From assembly GCF_902702775.1 (NCBI RefSeq), contig NZ_LR738724.1, positions 1,984,001-2,048,000 on the forward strand: a DNA stretch of 64,000 nt. Direction: 5' to 3'. This stretch comes from Streptococcus suis (GTDB lineage Bacteria; Bacillota; Bacilli; Lactobacillales; Streptococcaceae). Both the position numbers and the translations under genes were made by a program. Below are positions 18,643-27,647 of the stretch, one piece after another (positions within the stretch are counted from its first letter, which is position 1; every line of letters starts with the position of its first letter). Under the pieces are notes generated by a model. That model was given only the letters and a program-made list of their open reading frames with translations, was not told where the DNA came from and searched no databases.

Positions 18643-18690
18643 ACTATAGCATAGAAAAAAAGAGTTGTCAAACTTATTGTACAACTCTTT
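18643..18690 (-). promoter_or_regulatory. yefM-yoeB promoter overlapping a terminator-like hairpin
   Basis: TTGACA (18666-18671), a 17-base spacer and TATAGT (18643-18648) form a near-consensus promoter on the minus strand. The -35 lies in one arm of an inverted repeat (AAAGAGTTGT/ACAACTCTTT, 18681-18690 with 18659-18668) followed by a run of T. That structure can terminate transcription from upstream and could also be the YefM operator. Confidence 0.7.
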
Positions 18691-18787
18691 AGCGATTCTT
18701 ATGTGTGTTTCTCATTTTTTTGCCTTTTATTTTAAAAAGGCGGAACAAAATGCTTGTTGTTTTCCGAATTAATCTAGTGTAGGGAAG

Positions 18788-18907
18788 TTCCGAAGGCGGG
18801 ACGGAAATCTGATGCAGGAGGTGAGACCATGGCACAACTCCTTAGAAAAGGTGACCGTCAATGTCCGTTTACGAAGCGATTGATCTAATGATAAACTTCG
18901 GCATTTT
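18788..18907. repeat. Nested palindromic element with a buried ribosome site
   Basis: Three nested helices share one centre: CCGAAG 18790-18795 with CTTCGG 18896-18901, ACGGA 18801-18805 with TCCGT 18864-18868, and AGGAG 18816-18820 with CTCCT 18838-18842. The plus side ends in CATTTTTT, like a terminator. The innermost helix covers a perfect Shine-Dalgarno sequence. I cannot assign it to a known RNA family. Confidence 0.55.
18829..18888 (+). CDS. Possible 19-residue small ORF with perfect ribosome site
   Basis: ATG at 18829 is preceded by AGGAGG with a seven-base spacer, an optimal arrangement. The product would be MAQLLRKGDRQCPFTKRLI, basic with one Cys. The ribosome site can pair with CTCCT inside the ORF, so translation would depend on opening the hairpin. 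Because the element is palindromic, the opposite strand offers a similar 18-codon frame, which lowers confidence that either is a real gene. Confidence 0.25.
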   Translation: MAQLLRKGDRQCPFTKRLI

Positions 18908-18920
18908 TTACTGGCTATTT

Positions 18921-19084
18921 TAAGAACCTGTATTCACAAGTGAAGTACTTTTATATAAGAGATAGTTTTTAGTTAATCAAGGCAGTTTTTTGAGGGAATA
19001 CGACTGTATTTTGAAAAAAACTAACGATGAGTAGCTGAAAACTAGCCTTAGGTGGAAGTGCTGAACTGTGAATATAGGTTCTAA
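18921..19084. mobile_element. About 164-bp inverted-repeat element, MITE-like
   Basis: The ends are imperfect inverted repeats: AAGAACCTGTATTCACAAGT at 18922-18941, and the complement of 19065-19084 reads TTAGAACCTATATTCACAGT. Inner parts also match (ATAGTTTTTAG versus CTAGTTTTCAG in the complement). There is no transposase. A third related end lies at 47379-47400. This fits a small non-autonomous element of about 160 bp, although target duplications are not clear. Confidence 0.5.
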
Positions 19085-19194
19085 TATTTCAACGAAAAAA
19101 ATAAACAGTAAAACCGCACTTCCAACTTTGACCGGTCTGTAAGTAGCGGTTTTTCTGTTATCTGCAAATCCGTCCCGTCTTTAAAACGGTCCTA

Positions 19195-19227
19195 TTGGTC
19201 CTCAAGTGAAAACTTGAGGACCTTTCT
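19195..19227 (+). terminator. Strong hairpin with T run in the rsmA/Nudix gap
   Basis: GGTCCTCAAGT and ACTTGAGGACC form an 11-bp stem with a GAAA tetraloop followed by TTTCTATTT. No annotated gene ends here on the plus strand, so it probably belongs to the unexplained element upstream. The remainder of 18691-19288 holds no gene I can support. Confidence 0.65.
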
Positions 19228-19288
19228 ATTTATATTCTAGGATTTTTAAGTAAAATTGTCAAGTCTATCGGCAGTTTGCTTCTACATC

Positions 19289-19744
19289 CTACTTGTTATC
19301 AATCTTCCACTCGCCGTCTTCAAACCAGTAATAATTCTCCGTCAGTTGTGGTTGTTCAAAGATTTCCAACATAAATTCAAAACCGTCTGCCAGCGGAATA
19401 TTCTTCAGCTCCGCACGATTAATCCAGAAGACCTCGCCCTCATCTGAAGATTGAATAGAACCTGCAAAATGGCTGGTTTTGTAGCAAAATACCAGATAGC
19501 GATAGTGGTCAATAGGGTCCGTCCAGTTTTGAATGCCACAGAGTTCGAGATTGGATACTGCCAAACCTGTTTCTTCTTTGACCTCACGAATGACGGAGGA
19601 AACAATTGACTCATTTGGCTCGACATGGCCACCAGGGAATGTAATTCCAGGCCATTTTTTTGACTTCCTATCCTGGACCAATACCTGCTGCCCGTCTGTA
19701 ATCATGCACATATTGGTTAGGATGACGTGCTCTGTCCTACTCAT
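19289..19744 (-). CDS. Nudix hydrolase
   Basis: Pyrophosphohydrolase of 151 residues acting on a nucleotide-like X-diphosphate. The full Nudix box is present: GHVEPNESIVSSVIREVKEE starting near residue 38, followed by TGL. The C-terminal half contains WINRAELKNIPLADGFEFML, often seen in 8-oxo-dGTP-diphosphatase-like members. The substrate cannot be deduced. It is 19 bases downstream of the DUF3916-like gene. Confidence 0.88.
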   Translation of the reverse strand: MSRTEHVILTNMCMITDGQQVLVQDRKSKKWPGITFPGGHVEPNESIVSSVIREVKEETGLAVSNLELCGIQNWTDPIDHYRYLVFCYKTSHFAGSIQSSDEGEVFWINRAELKNIPLADGFEFMLEIFEQPQLTENYYWFEDGEWKIDNK

Positions 19745-19763
19745 ACTCCCTCACTTCAATAAT

Positions 19764-20282
19764 TTATTCGTTATACCTTTCACCTATCCAACTAGGAAAC
19801 TCTCCTAAAAAAATTGCTTCTCCTTGGAGGAACGTTCCATCATCAGCCTGCAATTCATCTGCAGCGATGCATTTATCTACCGATGTCAGCCACCGATTTC
19901 TTGTATTTATAAGAATAGACTGATCCAGATTTCGATGCCATCTTGGATTCTTAAAAAATCGTTCATAGTAATCTTGGTCATAAAACACAATCAACTGCGA
20001 ACTCCACAACTCTGGTAGGCACAAAATTGATACGACCTTACAAAAGCGGAGCTCTTCTGGTTTGCCAGCTATAAACCGCTCCGTCAACATCTCCCACCCC
20101 TGACAAAACTGTCTTTTGATTGCTGGTCTAGTTTTCGTTGATTGTATGAATGGGCTACTTGGCACATGGAAATGATCGTATAGAGCATCTTCCGAGCACA
20201 TCGACCAAGAAATATAACTCATAGCTTTCAATAGATTCTGAAGCTTACGATGTTGACCCCGCTCTTTTTTCAACCGCTTCAT
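19764..20282 (-). CDS. DUF3916-like hypothetical protein
   Basis: Protein of 172 residues, soluble, rich in Trp and basic residues. The segment RFCKVVSILCLPELWSSQLI followed by VFYDQDYYERFF resembles the DUF3916 family as I recall it; no function is known. Its start overlaps the last codon of rnmV, so it is coupled to the tatD-rnmV operon although it is not part of the usual core set, suggesting a lineage-specific insertion. Confidence 0.6.
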   Translation of the reverse strand: MKRLKKERGQHRKLQNLLKAMSYISWSMCSEDALYDHFHVPSSPFIQSTKTRPAIKRQFCQGWEMLTERFIAGKPEELRFCKVVSILCLPELWSSQLIVFYDQDYYERFFKNPRWHRNLDQSILINTRNRWLTSVDKCIAADELQADDGTFLQGEAIFLGEFPSWIGERYNE

Positions 20283-20860
20283 TTCTTACTCCCTTCAACG
20301 AAAGTCTCCATTGCCTCCTCAACTTCCGCCAGACCAATCCCAAACAGCTCCAAGCGTTTAAGCAGTTGCTTGCCGTTGCAATAGCCGATGCGGAGCTTTT
20401 CTCCCAGATACTCCCTCCGCTTGCGACTGTCTCCGCCCATAAGCAAGCCTAGGCGCATCAGATCTGACTTAGTGATGTCAAAGTTATTTTCATCATCGTA
20501 GTAACCACGCACGCCTGCGAGGGCTTTTTCCAAGTCCTCAAAGCTGGCGTGCTCAATACCCAAGGACCGCCCTTTTGTTTTTGACTGGGGCCGAGCCTCG
20601 TCCCGCTGTAAGAAGGCGTGTTTGACCGTGGGAATGGCTTGCATAATCATCTTCCGAATCCGCTCCCCATTGTAGTCTGGGTCAGTAAAGACAATGACGC
20701 CACGCAGGTCATGGAGTTTCTCGATGCGTTCCAAGTCATCGTCTGATATGGCAGAGCCTCTGGTTTCGTAGGTATCCACCTCGTAAAATCGTTTTAGGTT
20801 TGCTGTATCGTCTTTTCCCTCAACAACGAGGACTTCCTGTATCTTAATTTTCTGAGTCAA
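20279..20860 (-). CDS. rnmV: Ribonuclease M5
   Basis: Toprim-domain nuclease that finishes 5S rRNA maturation in low-GC Gram-positives; 193 residues. VVEGKDDTANLKRFYEVDTY at the N-terminus gives the Toprim Glu, and IVFTDPDYNGERIRKMI near 63 gives the DxD. I place the start at a TTG (20860) inside the last codons of tatD: no ATG lies between the end of tatD and the Toprim motif, GGAG lies 11 bases upstream, and the ATGs further up would encode out-of-frame shadow of tatD. Confidence 0.9.
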   Translation of the reverse strand: MTQKIKIQEVLVVEGKDDTANLKRFYEVDTYETRGSAISDDDLERIEKLHDLRGVIVFTDPDYNGERIRKMIMQAIPTVKHAFLQRDEARPQSKTKGRSLGIEHASFEDLEKALAGVRGYYDDENNFDITKSDLMRLGLLMGGDSRKRREYLGEKLRIGYCNGKQLLKRLELFGIGLAEVEEAMETFVEGSKK

Positions 20861-21626
20861 TTCTGAACAAGCTCCTTGCATTCTCGTAGGTCGCTTTCGC
20901 CACTTCTTCGACCGACTGGTTGCGAAGCTGGGCCAGCATATCCACCACATATCTGGTGTAGCCGGTGCGATTTTCCCGACCACGCTTAGGAACTGGGGCC
21001 AGGTAGGGCGCATCTGTTTCGACTAGGATTTTTTCTAGGGGCAATGCTTGCGCCGCTTCCTGAAGTTCGACGGCTTTCTTGAAGGTCACCACTCCCGAGA
21101 AGGAGATGTGCATACCCAAGTCCATGAAGGCCTGAGCCTCCTCCAGCGTACCAGAGAAGGAATGCATGATGCCTCCACGCGGACCGACGCCGACTTCCTT
21201 GATGATCTGGTAAGTATCTTCCAAAGCATCGCGAGTATGAACCACAAAGGGCAAATCCAACTGCTTGGCCAACTCCATCTGTCGCTTGAAAACACGAGCC
21301 TGGGTTTCCTTGTCCGCTGTCATCCAGTAGTAGTCCAGCCCAATCTCCCCCAGGGCAATGACCTTGGGATGTTTGAGTGCCTCAAGCAAGTAGCTTTCTA
21401 CTTCCTCATCATAGGTGCCAGCCTCTGTCGGATGCCAGCCCAGTGTCAGATAAATTTCAGGATGCTGGTCAGCCAGTTCCATAGCCTTGTCAATGGTTGC
21501 TCGGTCAAAACCGACCACATTGTGGAGGGTGACCCCCATTTCCTTGGCAAAGTCTAATTCTTCTTGGACCCGACCGTCAAACTGCTCTACGTTGAGGTGG
21601 GTGTGGGTGTCAAAAATTTGTATCAT
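20844..21626 (-). CDS. TatD-family metal-dependent hydrolase (YabD/YcfH)
   Basis: Predicted DNase/hydrolase of 260 residues with a TIM-barrel metallo-hydrolase fold. IFDTHTHLNVEQFDG (metal-binding HTH) opens the protein, GEIGLDYYW near 93 gives the Glu, HTRDALEDT near 128 and MHSFSGTLEEA near 153 give His ligands, and ETDAPYLAPVPKRGRENR near 203 gives the Asp. It overlaps rnmV by 17 bases. Confidence 0.92.
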   Translation of the reverse strand: MIQIFDTHTHLNVEQFDGRVQEELDFAKEMGVTLHNVVGFDRATIDKAMELADQHPEIYLTLGWHPTEAGTYDEEVESYLLEALKHPKVIALGEIGLDYYWMTADKETQARVFKRQMELAKQLDLPFVVHTRDALEDTYQIIKEVGVGPRGGIMHSFSGTLEEAQAFMDLGMHISFSGVVTFKKAVELQEAAQALPLEKILVETDAPYLAPVPKRGRENRTGYTRYVVDMLAQLRNQSVEEVAKATYENARSLFRIDSEN

Positions 21627-21691
21627 CGTTCCATCACTTTCTTTCCTACTATTGTAACATATTTCAGAAGATTCTTATGAGAAGAAAAAAA

Positions 21692-21715
21692 CCAGCAGAC
21701 TCGAGTTTCTGCTGG
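21692..21715 (-). terminator. Terminator of rpmH
   Basis: CCAGCAGA and TCTGCTGG form an 8-bp stem with an 8-base loop. On the minus strand it is followed by a run of T (21683-21691). Confidence 0.85.
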
Positions 21716-21732
21716 CTTCTCTTTTCATCTTC

Positions 21733-21870
21733 TTATGCTACTGTAAGAACTTTACGTCCCTTACGGCGACGAGCAGCTAACACGCGACGGCCGTTTTTAG
21801 TTGCCATACGGCTACGGAAACCGTGTTTACGCGCGCGACGGATTTTACTTGGTTGAAAAGTACGTTTCAC
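21733..21870 (-). CDS. rpmH: 50S ribosomal protein L34
   Basis: Small basic ribosomal protein of 45 residues, too short for a length-filtered ORF list. [20 protein letters not shown] and [20 protein letters not shown] are typical L34. The start is GTG at 21870, with AGGAGG eight bases upstream. The C-terminus VLTVA is one residue longer than common streptococcal L34. It is expressed from its own promoter in a different transcript from rnpA, which lies 1.9 kb away, unlike the classical rpmH-rnpA pair. Confidence 0.97.
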
Positions 21871-21944
21871 GATGAATACCTCCTCTTAGATTCTTGTATT
21901 CGTTTAGCCGGCTAGTTTTGATCAGTTACTAAACATACTAAACT

Positions 21945-21973
21945 ATTTTATATAAATTCTGTTCGTTTGTCAA
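21945..21973 (-). promoter_or_regulatory. rpmH promoter
   Basis: TTGACA (21968-21973), a 17-base spacer and TAAAAT (21945-21950) on the minus strand, leaving a leader of about 70 bases before the GTG start. Confidence 0.8.
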
Positions 21974-22014
21974 GCTATTCTACCATACTTTTAGGAAAGA
22001 ATCAGAAAATCATT

Positions 22015-22039
22015 GAAAAAAGAGGACTAGCCTCTTTTT
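22015..22039 (-). terminator. Terminator of the rnpA-yidC-khpB operon
   Basis: AAAAAGAGG and CCTCTTTTT flank a 5-base loop and overlap the khpB stop codon. The T run is on the minus strand. Confidence 0.8.
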
Positions 22040-23033
22040 AATCATGATTCCCTTCAATATCTACAACGACATATCGGTTCGGCTCGCTACCTTCTGAATA
22101 GCTTGTCAAACCGTCCATTTTAGAGATAATGCGGTGGATAATTTTACGTTCGCTACTTGACATCGGATCTGTATGGTAGGCTTCCTGCTCTGCCAAAACA
22201 CGTTCTGCCAATTTTTGTGCGTAGCCTTGAAGAACCTCTGCGCGGTGTTCTACATAATCATTCACATTGATTGTAATATAGAAATTACGCTCATAACGGT
22301 TGTATAAGAAGTTCTGAGCCAAAAGTTGCAAAGCCTTTAAGACTTTTCCGTGATAACCGATAACACGACCTGGTTCATTGGTATCCACTTGAATATTGAT
22401 TGTACGGCGATTATGACTTGTATCAATACGCGCCTCAACATCCATATCATCCAGAATTTCTTGTACATAAGCTGTCACTTCTGAAACAACTTGTTCAATA
22501 TCATACTGAGGCTCAATCTTAATATCTAAATCAGCAAAATTATCTGCTTGATTTTCTGAGACGACTTCTTGATTTACGTCTTCCTTAGCAGATGTTGTTG
22601 CATCTGTAGTAGTTAGTAAATCTTCTGAAAGAATTTCAATCCGACCTGTTTCTTCCAAAATCGTTGTCGCTTCTTTTTCATTTTTCAAGATCTGCGCTTT
22701 AATATCATCATCAAGCGTTTGACCAGACTTTTCAAATTCTTTCACCGCTGCAACAACTTTTCCTAGGTCAATCGTAGCCTCTGAAACGCTTTTTACTGGT
22801 TCATTGAGGTCATTAATTTCACTTGGAACGCCACGAACTGCTTTCTGATTAGCCTTAACAACCGTTGTTTCATTGATGACATCAATATCCACAATCGCTG
22901 GCTTTTTACCGAAACCAAGGAAACCTTTCTTCTCACGCGCAACCACAGTAATATGTGCTTTTTTTCGAGGAATATTCAGCTCTACCAAGCCATTCTGGAT
23001 GGCCTCTTCAACACTTGCTCCTGTAAATTTCAT
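22038..23033 (-). CDS. khpB: RNA-binding protein KhpB (Jag/EloR)
   Basis: Cytoplasmic RNA-binding regulator of cell elongation in streptococci, 331 residues. It has an N-terminal Jag_N domain (MKFTGASVEEAIQNGLVELN; GFLGFGKKPAIVDI near 47), a long acidic linker (about 85-200), a KH-like domain (NEPGRVIGYHGKVLKALQLL near 225) and an R3H domain (MSSSERKIIHRIISKM near 300). The ATG at 23033 has GGAGAGAGAAG upstream; earlier in-frame starts overlap yidC. Third gene of rnpA-yidC-khpB. Confidence 0.94.
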   Translation of the reverse strand: MKFTGASVEEAIQNGLVELNIPRKKAHITVVAREKKGFLGFGKKPAIVDIDVINETTVVKANQKAVRGVPSEINDLNEPVKSVSEATIDLGKVVAAVKEFEKSGQTLDDDIKAQILKNEKEATTILEETGRIEILSEDLLTTTDATTSAKEDVNQEVVSENQADNFADLDIKIEPQYDIEQVVSEVTAYVQEILDDMDVEARIDTSHNRRTINIQVDTNEPGRVIGYHGKVLKALQLLAQNFLYNRYERNFYITINVNDYVEHRAEVLQGYAQKLAERVLAEQEAYHTDPMSSSERKIIHRIISKMDGLTSYSEGSEPNRYVVVDIEGNHD

Positions 23034-23052
23034 CTTCTCTCTCCTAGTTTTC

Positions 23053-23865
23053 CTATTTCTTTTTCTGTGCTTTTTTCTGTGCCCGTCGGATTTTTGCCTG
23101 ACGTTCTTTTTCCGCAGCAATTTTCGCTTGACGCTCTGCTATTATTTTAAACGGATTATTGAACACCAAGGTTTGAGCAACCTGATAGGCATTTGACACC
23201 GTCCAATACAAAGCCACCCCACTAGCAGCTGCCACAGCAAAGAAAAAGATTATCACGGGCATGACATAGGTCATAATTGTCATAGCCATATTCTTCTCAA
23301 TTGCTGATTTATTGGTCAACCATGAGCTAAGGAATGTAAACACTGCAGCCAGAATCGGCAAAATAAAGAACGGATCCGGCTCCCCAAGATTTAACCAAAG
23401 GAAGTGACCTACTTTCAAGGCTTCAACACGTGTCAGAGCTTGAAAGAGGGCCAAAAGGATTGGCATTTGAATAAAGAGCGGAATCATGGACGCCCTCATG
23501 CTGACACCATTCTCTTTGTAGAGAGCTTGCGTTGCTTCATAGAGCTGCTGGCGACTTTCCATATCCGTTCCTGGATACTCCGCTTGCAACTTTTTCAGCT
23601 GAGGTTGAAGCTCCTGCATCTTCCGTGAGGAATTCATCTGTATTTGGAACAAAGGCAACAGAAGGGTTCGAATTAAAATGGTAAAAAGTATAATACCGAT
23701 TCCAATTTGACCGTTGATAGATAGGAACTGAATAATGCTGGCAAACCAGTAAATTAATCTATCCCACGCATCTGTAGATTGACTGGTCACTGGCCCTGTT
23801 CCGCAGGCTGTTAAAACAATTAGAGATACTACCAGTAGACCTGCCCATTTAACTTTCTTTTTCAA
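23053..23865 (-). CDS. yidC: Membrane insertase YidC/OxaA
   Basis: Lipoprotein insertase of 270 residues that places proteins in the cytoplasmic membrane. The N-terminus is a lipoprotein signal with lipobox LTAC (Cys near 21). Five membrane segments follow, with the hydrophilic-groove Arg in [20 protein letters not shown], and the C-terminus is a strongly basic tail ([18 protein letters not shown]) that binds the ribosome. The start overlaps rnpA by 17 bases. Confidence 0.95.
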   Translation of the reverse strand: MKKKVKWAGLLVVSLIVLTACGTGPVTSQSTDAWDRLIYWFASIIQFLSINGQIGIGIILFTILIRTLLLPLFQIQMNSSRKMQELQPQLKKLQAEYPGTDMESRQQLYEATQALYKENGVSMRASMIPLFIQMPILLALFQALTRVEALKVGHFLWLNLGEPDPFFILPILAAVFTFLSSWLTNKSAIEKNMAMTIMTYVMPVIIFFFAVAAASGVALYWTVSNAYQVAQTLVFNNPFKIIAERQAKIAAEKERQAKIRRAQKKAQKKK

Positions 23866-24208
23866 TCACAACACCTTCCTGGTATAGTTTAGCTAGTTTC
23901 AAAACATGGATGAGGTTTTGCTTCATTTCTTGATAGGACAATTCCTCTACACCTTTTCGAGCAATGATAACAAAGTCATCTGCTACCAGTTGATGTTGGC
24001 ATTCAATTAAGATGTGACGAATCCTGCGCTTAATCTTATTTCGCATGACAGCGTTTCCCAATTTTTTGCTGACAGATAAACCTACTCGGAAATGCTTCTG
24101 CTCTTTAGGTAATCGGTAGACAACAAACCTCCGATTGGCGACATTGTTTCCTTTTGTAAAAATGTCATTAAAATCTCGTTCACGCTTGACACGATAGCTT
24201 TTTTTCAA
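23849..24208 (-). CDS. rnpA: Ribonuclease P protein component
   Basis: Protein subunit of RNase P, 119 residues. [20 protein letters not shown] at the N-terminus and the RNR-type motif [13 protein letters not shown] near 60 are typical. The start is TTG at 24208, with GGAG seven bases upstream; the in-frame ATG at 24250 would add 14 residues not found in homologues. It overlaps yidC at its 3' end. Confidence 0.94.
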   Translation of the reverse strand: MKKSYRVKRERDFNDIFTKGNNVANRRFVVYRLPKEQKHFRVGLSVSKKLGNAVMRNKIKRRIRHILIECQHQLVADDFVIIARKGVEELSYQEMKQNLIHVLKLAKLYQEGVVIEKES

Positions 24209-24278
24209 ACTGCCACTCCATCTTTCAAAATTACTTCTATTATACCACAAAATTCAAAAAAGCCAATAAACATACCGT

Positions 24279-25673
24279 TTATAGGCTTTTTGCGTTCTGA
24301 ATTTCCTCTTTGGCACTTTTCAACTGGTCTGTAATCGATTCAAAACCTGTCCCGCCAAGGGAATTTCTGCGACTGACAGCAACTTTGGAGGACAAGGCAT
24401 CATAAATATCTGCTTGAATAAGAGGCGAAATAGCCTGATAGGTCTCAAACGATACATCCTGGAGATAGTGTCCTGCCTTGCTACATTCCAAGACCAGTTT
24501 TCCAACAATCTCATGCGCTTGGCGGAAGGGCATACCCTTGTTTGCTAGATAGTCTGCCAATTCAGTCGCATTGGAAAAGTCCTTCTCTGTCGATTGAGCC
24601 ATCCTTTCCTTATGGACCGTCATCGATTGCAACATCCCTGCCAAAATATCGATAGATACTAAAATCGTTTCTGCCGTGTCAAACATGCCTTCCTTGTCTT
24701 CCTGCAAGTCCTTGTTATAGGTTAAAGGCAGGGATTTCATGACCGTCAGTAGACCAACTAAGTTCCCATAAACTCTACCTGTTTTCCCCCGAATCAGCTC
24801 AGCCATATCTGGATTTTTCTTCTGAGGCATGATGGAAGAACCTGTTGAAAAGGTATCGGATAGGGTGACAAATTGGTATTCATGTGAACACCAGTTAATG
24901 ATTTCTTCACACAAACGCGACATGTGCATCATGAGGATACTGGCATTTGACAGAAATTCCAGGATAAAATCACGGTCAGACACAGCATCAAGAGAATTAC
25001 TATAAGGCTTGGCAAATCCCATCAAATCAGAGGTCATCTGACGGTCAATCGGAAAGGTCGTCCCTGCCAAGGCCGCCGCACCAAGTGGGGATAGATCTGT
25101 ATGCTGCATGTTGAATGTAAAACGGTCACTGTCTCGGCTGAACATGTTGTAATAGGCCAACAAGTGCTGAGCAAAACTGATAGGCTGGGCATGTTGCAAG
25201 TGGGTATAGCCGGGCATGATAGTTTCCACATGTTCCTGTGCAAGATCTACTAAAATCTGACGTAGGTTGGTCAATTTGTCTACCACTTGAAAGAGGGTAT
25301 CCTTCAGATAAAGGTGCATATCGGTCGCTACTTGATCGTTACGAGAACGAGCTGTGTGGAGTTTACCTGCAACTGGACCAATTTTCTCCGTCAATAGACT
25401 TTCAATATTCATGTGAATGTCTTCGTTTCGAATATCAAACACCAACTTGCCAGCCTCATAGTCTGCTAACAATTCTTCCAGACCAGTTTGAATAGCCTGG
25501 GCTTCTTCAAGCTTGATAATCCCTGTGGCTCCAAGCATCTTGACATGGGCTAAAGACCCCTGAATATCATACTTGGCCAATTTTTGGTCAAAGCGAATGG
25601 AGGCTCCGAATTCTTCAACCCATTCCTCAAGACTGGCTTCAAAGCGACCTCCCCATAATTTCTTTGCTTCCAT
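24279..25673 (-). CDS. argH: Argininosuccinate lyase
   Basis: Cleaves argininosuccinate to arginine and fumarate, last step of arginine synthesis. It is 464 residues with the fumarase-superfamily signature [12 protein letters not shown] near 278-289 and [17 protein letters not shown] near 106. It lies 13 bases downstream of argG; no other arginine biosynthesis gene is in the window, so the strain may rely on citrulline. Confidence 0.97.
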   Translation of the reverse strand: MEAKKLWGGRFEASLEEWVEEFGASIRFDQKLAKYDIQGSLAHVKMLGATGIIKLEEAQAIQTGLEELLADYEAGKLVFDIRNEDIHMNIESLLTEKIGPVAGKLHTARSRNDQVATDMHLYLKDTLFQVVDKLTNLRQILVDLAQEHVETIMPGYTHLQHAQPISFAQHLLAYYNMFSRDSDRFTFNMQHTDLSPLGAAALAGTTFPIDRQMTSDLMGFAKPYSNSLDAVSDRDFILEFLSNASILMMHMSRLCEEIINWCSHEYQFVTLSDTFSTGSSIMPQKKNPDMAELIRGKTGRVYGNLVGLLTVMKSLPLTYNKDLQEDKEGMFDTAETILVSIDILAGMLQSMTVHKERMAQSTEKDFSNATELADYLANKGMPFRQAHEIVGKLVLECSKAGHYLQDVSFETYQAISPLIQADIYDALSSKVAVSRRNSLGGTGFESITDQLKSAKEEIQNAKSL

Positions 25674-25686
25674 AAGCTCCTACTTT

Positions 25687-26880
25687 CTAGCTCTTTTTAT
25701 GAATTTCCGCATTGACCTTGGTTGGTAATCCCCAAAGCTTGATGAAACCAACTGCTGCATCTTGGTCAAAAGTATCTGCACTGGTATAGGTTGCCAAATA
25801 TTCATTATAAAGGGAATTTGGAGATTTCCGAGCAACTACTTTGGCTGATCCCTTATACAATTTCACTTTTGCGGTGCCATTAACAACTGCCTGGGTCTGA
25901 GCAAGATAGGCCTTCAAGGCATCTGTTGCAGGATTGAACCACAAACCATTGTAAATCAAGTTAGAGAGTTCATTTGAAACAATCGGTTTGAAATGCGATA
26001 CTTCCCGTACCAAGGTCAAATCTTCAATTTCCTTGTGGGCTGTCAGAAGGGTAATAGCACCTGGACACTCATAAATTTCACGTGACTTGATTCCGACTAA
26101 ACGATTTTCCACGTGGTCAATCCGTCCCACACCATGCTTACCAGCAATGACATTGAGTTTTTGAATGAGATTAGCCAGACTTAACTCTTCACCATTCACA
26201 GCAACGGGAATCCCTGCTTTAAACTCAATATCGACATACTCAGGAGTATCTGGTGCATTTTCTGGAGAAGTAGTGATGCCAAAAGCATCTTCTGGCGCTT
26301 CATTCCATGGATTTTCTAAAACTCCGCACTCATTGGCACGACCCCAAAGGTTTTGGTCAACTGAGTAAGGACTGTCCAGGTCAGCAGGGACTGGTACACC
26401 ATTTTCCTTGGCGAAGATAATTTCCTCTTCACGCGCCCACTTCCATTCACGGACAGGAGCCACGACTTTCAAGCTTGGATCCAGGGCTGCAATGGCTACC
26501 TCAAACCGCACCTGGTCATTGCCCTTACCAGTACAGCCGTGAGCGATAGTGGTTGCTCCTGTCTTATGAGCCATTTCCACCAACTTTTTAGAAATCAAAG
26601 GACGGCTGAGAGCCGATACCAGCGGATATTTTTGCTCATAGTAGGCATGGGCTTGTAGGGCTGGTAGGACATATTCTTGGGCGAATTCTTCTTTTACATC
26701 CAATACATGGGACTCAATAGCACCGATTGATAAGGCCTTATCATGAATAAAGTCGAGGTCCTTACCCTCTCCAACATCCATACAAACCGCAATGACATCA
26801 TAGTCTTTCTTCAACCAAGCAATTGCAACTGAAGTATCCAGGCCACCTGAATAAGCTAAGATTAATTTTTCTTTTGTCAT
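25687..26880 (-). CDS. argG: Argininosuccinate synthase
   Basis: ATP-dependent ligation of citrulline and aspartate; 397 residues. The N-terminal ATP-pyrophosphatase loop [15 protein letters not shown] is present and [13 protein letters not shown] near 115 binds substrates. I chose the ATG at 26880 from conservation ([13 protein letters not shown]); the extra ten residues up to 26910 lack a ribosome site. A promoter with operator-like palindromes lies upstream. Confidence 0.97.
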   Translation of the reverse strand: MTKEKLILAYSGGLDTSVAIAWLKKDYDVIAVCMDVGEGKDLDFIHDKALSIGAIESHVLDVKEEFAQEYVLPALQAHAYYEQKYPLVSALSRPLISKKLVEMAHKTGATTIAHGCTGKGNDQVRFEVAIAALDPSLKVVAPVREWKWAREEEIIFAKENGVPVPADLDSPYSVDQNLWGRANECGVLENPWNEAPEDAFGITTSPENAPDTPEYVDIEFKAGIPVAVNGEELSLANLIQKLNVIAGKHGVGRIDHVENRLVGIKSREIYECPGAITLLTAHKEIEDLTLVREVSHFKPIVSNELSNLIYNGLWFNPATDALKAYLAQTQAVVNGTAKVKLYKGSAKVVARKSPNSLYNEYLATYTSADTFDQDAAVGFIKLWGLPTKVNAEIHKKS

Positions 26881-26926
26881 AAACTTTCTCATTTCTATAT
26901 ATATTAGCAAATAAAACTTAGTGACT

Positions 26927-26955
26927 ATTATAGTGTATATTTATACTTTTTGCAA
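26927..26955 (-). promoter_or_regulatory. argGH promoter with an ARG-box-like palindrome in its spacer
   Basis: TTGCAA (26950-26955), a 17-base spacer and TATAAT (26927-26932) on the minus strand. The spacer contains the interrupted palindrome GTATA-TT-TATAC (26935-26946), similar to ArgR/AhrC boxes. Further A/T-rich half-sites (TATTTATTCAT in the complement near 26981) lie upstream. Regulation by an ArgR-type protein is inferred. Confidence 0.65.
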
Positions 26956-27072
26956 CATATTTATGCAAATTTTCTTAAAAAATGAATAAATATCGTACAT
27001 TTCCAGAAAAATTTCCAAAAAAAGCTAGAGAATATTCTCCAGCTTCTAAAATATATTCCTCATCATAACTGA

Positions 27073-27621
27073 TTATGGTTGATAAATTTTCCGTTCTTTT
27101 AACATTTTCCAGAAATAATAAGCTAAACTAAAATCAAGCAATCCATGAATAGCCGAACCAACACCCACCAAGCCAAGCATCGTTATCCAGTAGGTAGCAG
27201 AAGTTTGTTCCCCCGACGTAAGTACCATCACCACAATATATTCTCCTAGACCATGCAGGAGATTAAGCCCGATTCCTAATAGTAAAAAGCGCTTAGAATC
27301 CATAAGAATCGGAAATCGCTTGACCAAGACCGCACCTAAGGTAAGGAAGAACAGATGCGTAAGCGCCCGAAATACAATAACGATTGGAAAACCAGCGAGG
27401 AAAAATCCCAAACTAGAACCTAAAGCAACAAAAATAGCAGTAGCTGGTGAAATAAACATGGCTATAAACAAAGGAATGTGACTAGCAAGTGTATAGGATG
27501 CTGGGCCAATAATGATTTTAATCGGCATCATTAAAGGTATTAAAATGGCAAATGCGGTTAAAATTGCACTAATTGATAGCTGCTTAACTGAATTTTTAGA
27601 TGATAGTGTTAATTGGGACAT
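27073..27621 (-). CDS. niaX: Niacin ECF transporter S component NiaX
   Basis: Membrane substrate-binding subunit of an energy-coupling-factor transporter, 182 residues, six hydrophobic segments. IKIIIGPASYTLASHIPLFI and FPIVIVFRALTHLFF match NiaX-type proteins as I recall them. It sits directly behind niaR with a NiaR-type palindrome between, which supports niacin as substrate. The shared EcfAAT module is not in the window. RBS GAGAGGTG. Confidence 0.87.
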   Translation of the reverse strand: MSQLTLSSKNSVKQLSISAILTAFAILIPLMMPIKIIIGPASYTLASHIPLFIAMFISPATAIFVALGSSLGFFLAGFPIVIVFRALTHLFFLTLGAVLVKRFPILMDSKRFLLLGIGLNLLHGLGEYIVVMVLTSGEQTSATYWITMLGLVGVGSAIHGLLDFSLAYYFWKMLKERKIYQP

Positions 27622-27647
27622 TAGGCACCTCTCTTTCTATTGGTTTG

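Noticed and set aside
18788..18907. tmRNA, 4.5S RNA or RNase P RNA
   Set aside because: None of the conserved sequences of these RNAs (as far as I can recall them) is present.
20861..21013. ATG-started long version of rnmV
   Set aside because: The extra 51 residues are an out-of-frame shadow of tatD; a TTG at 20860 fits the family length.
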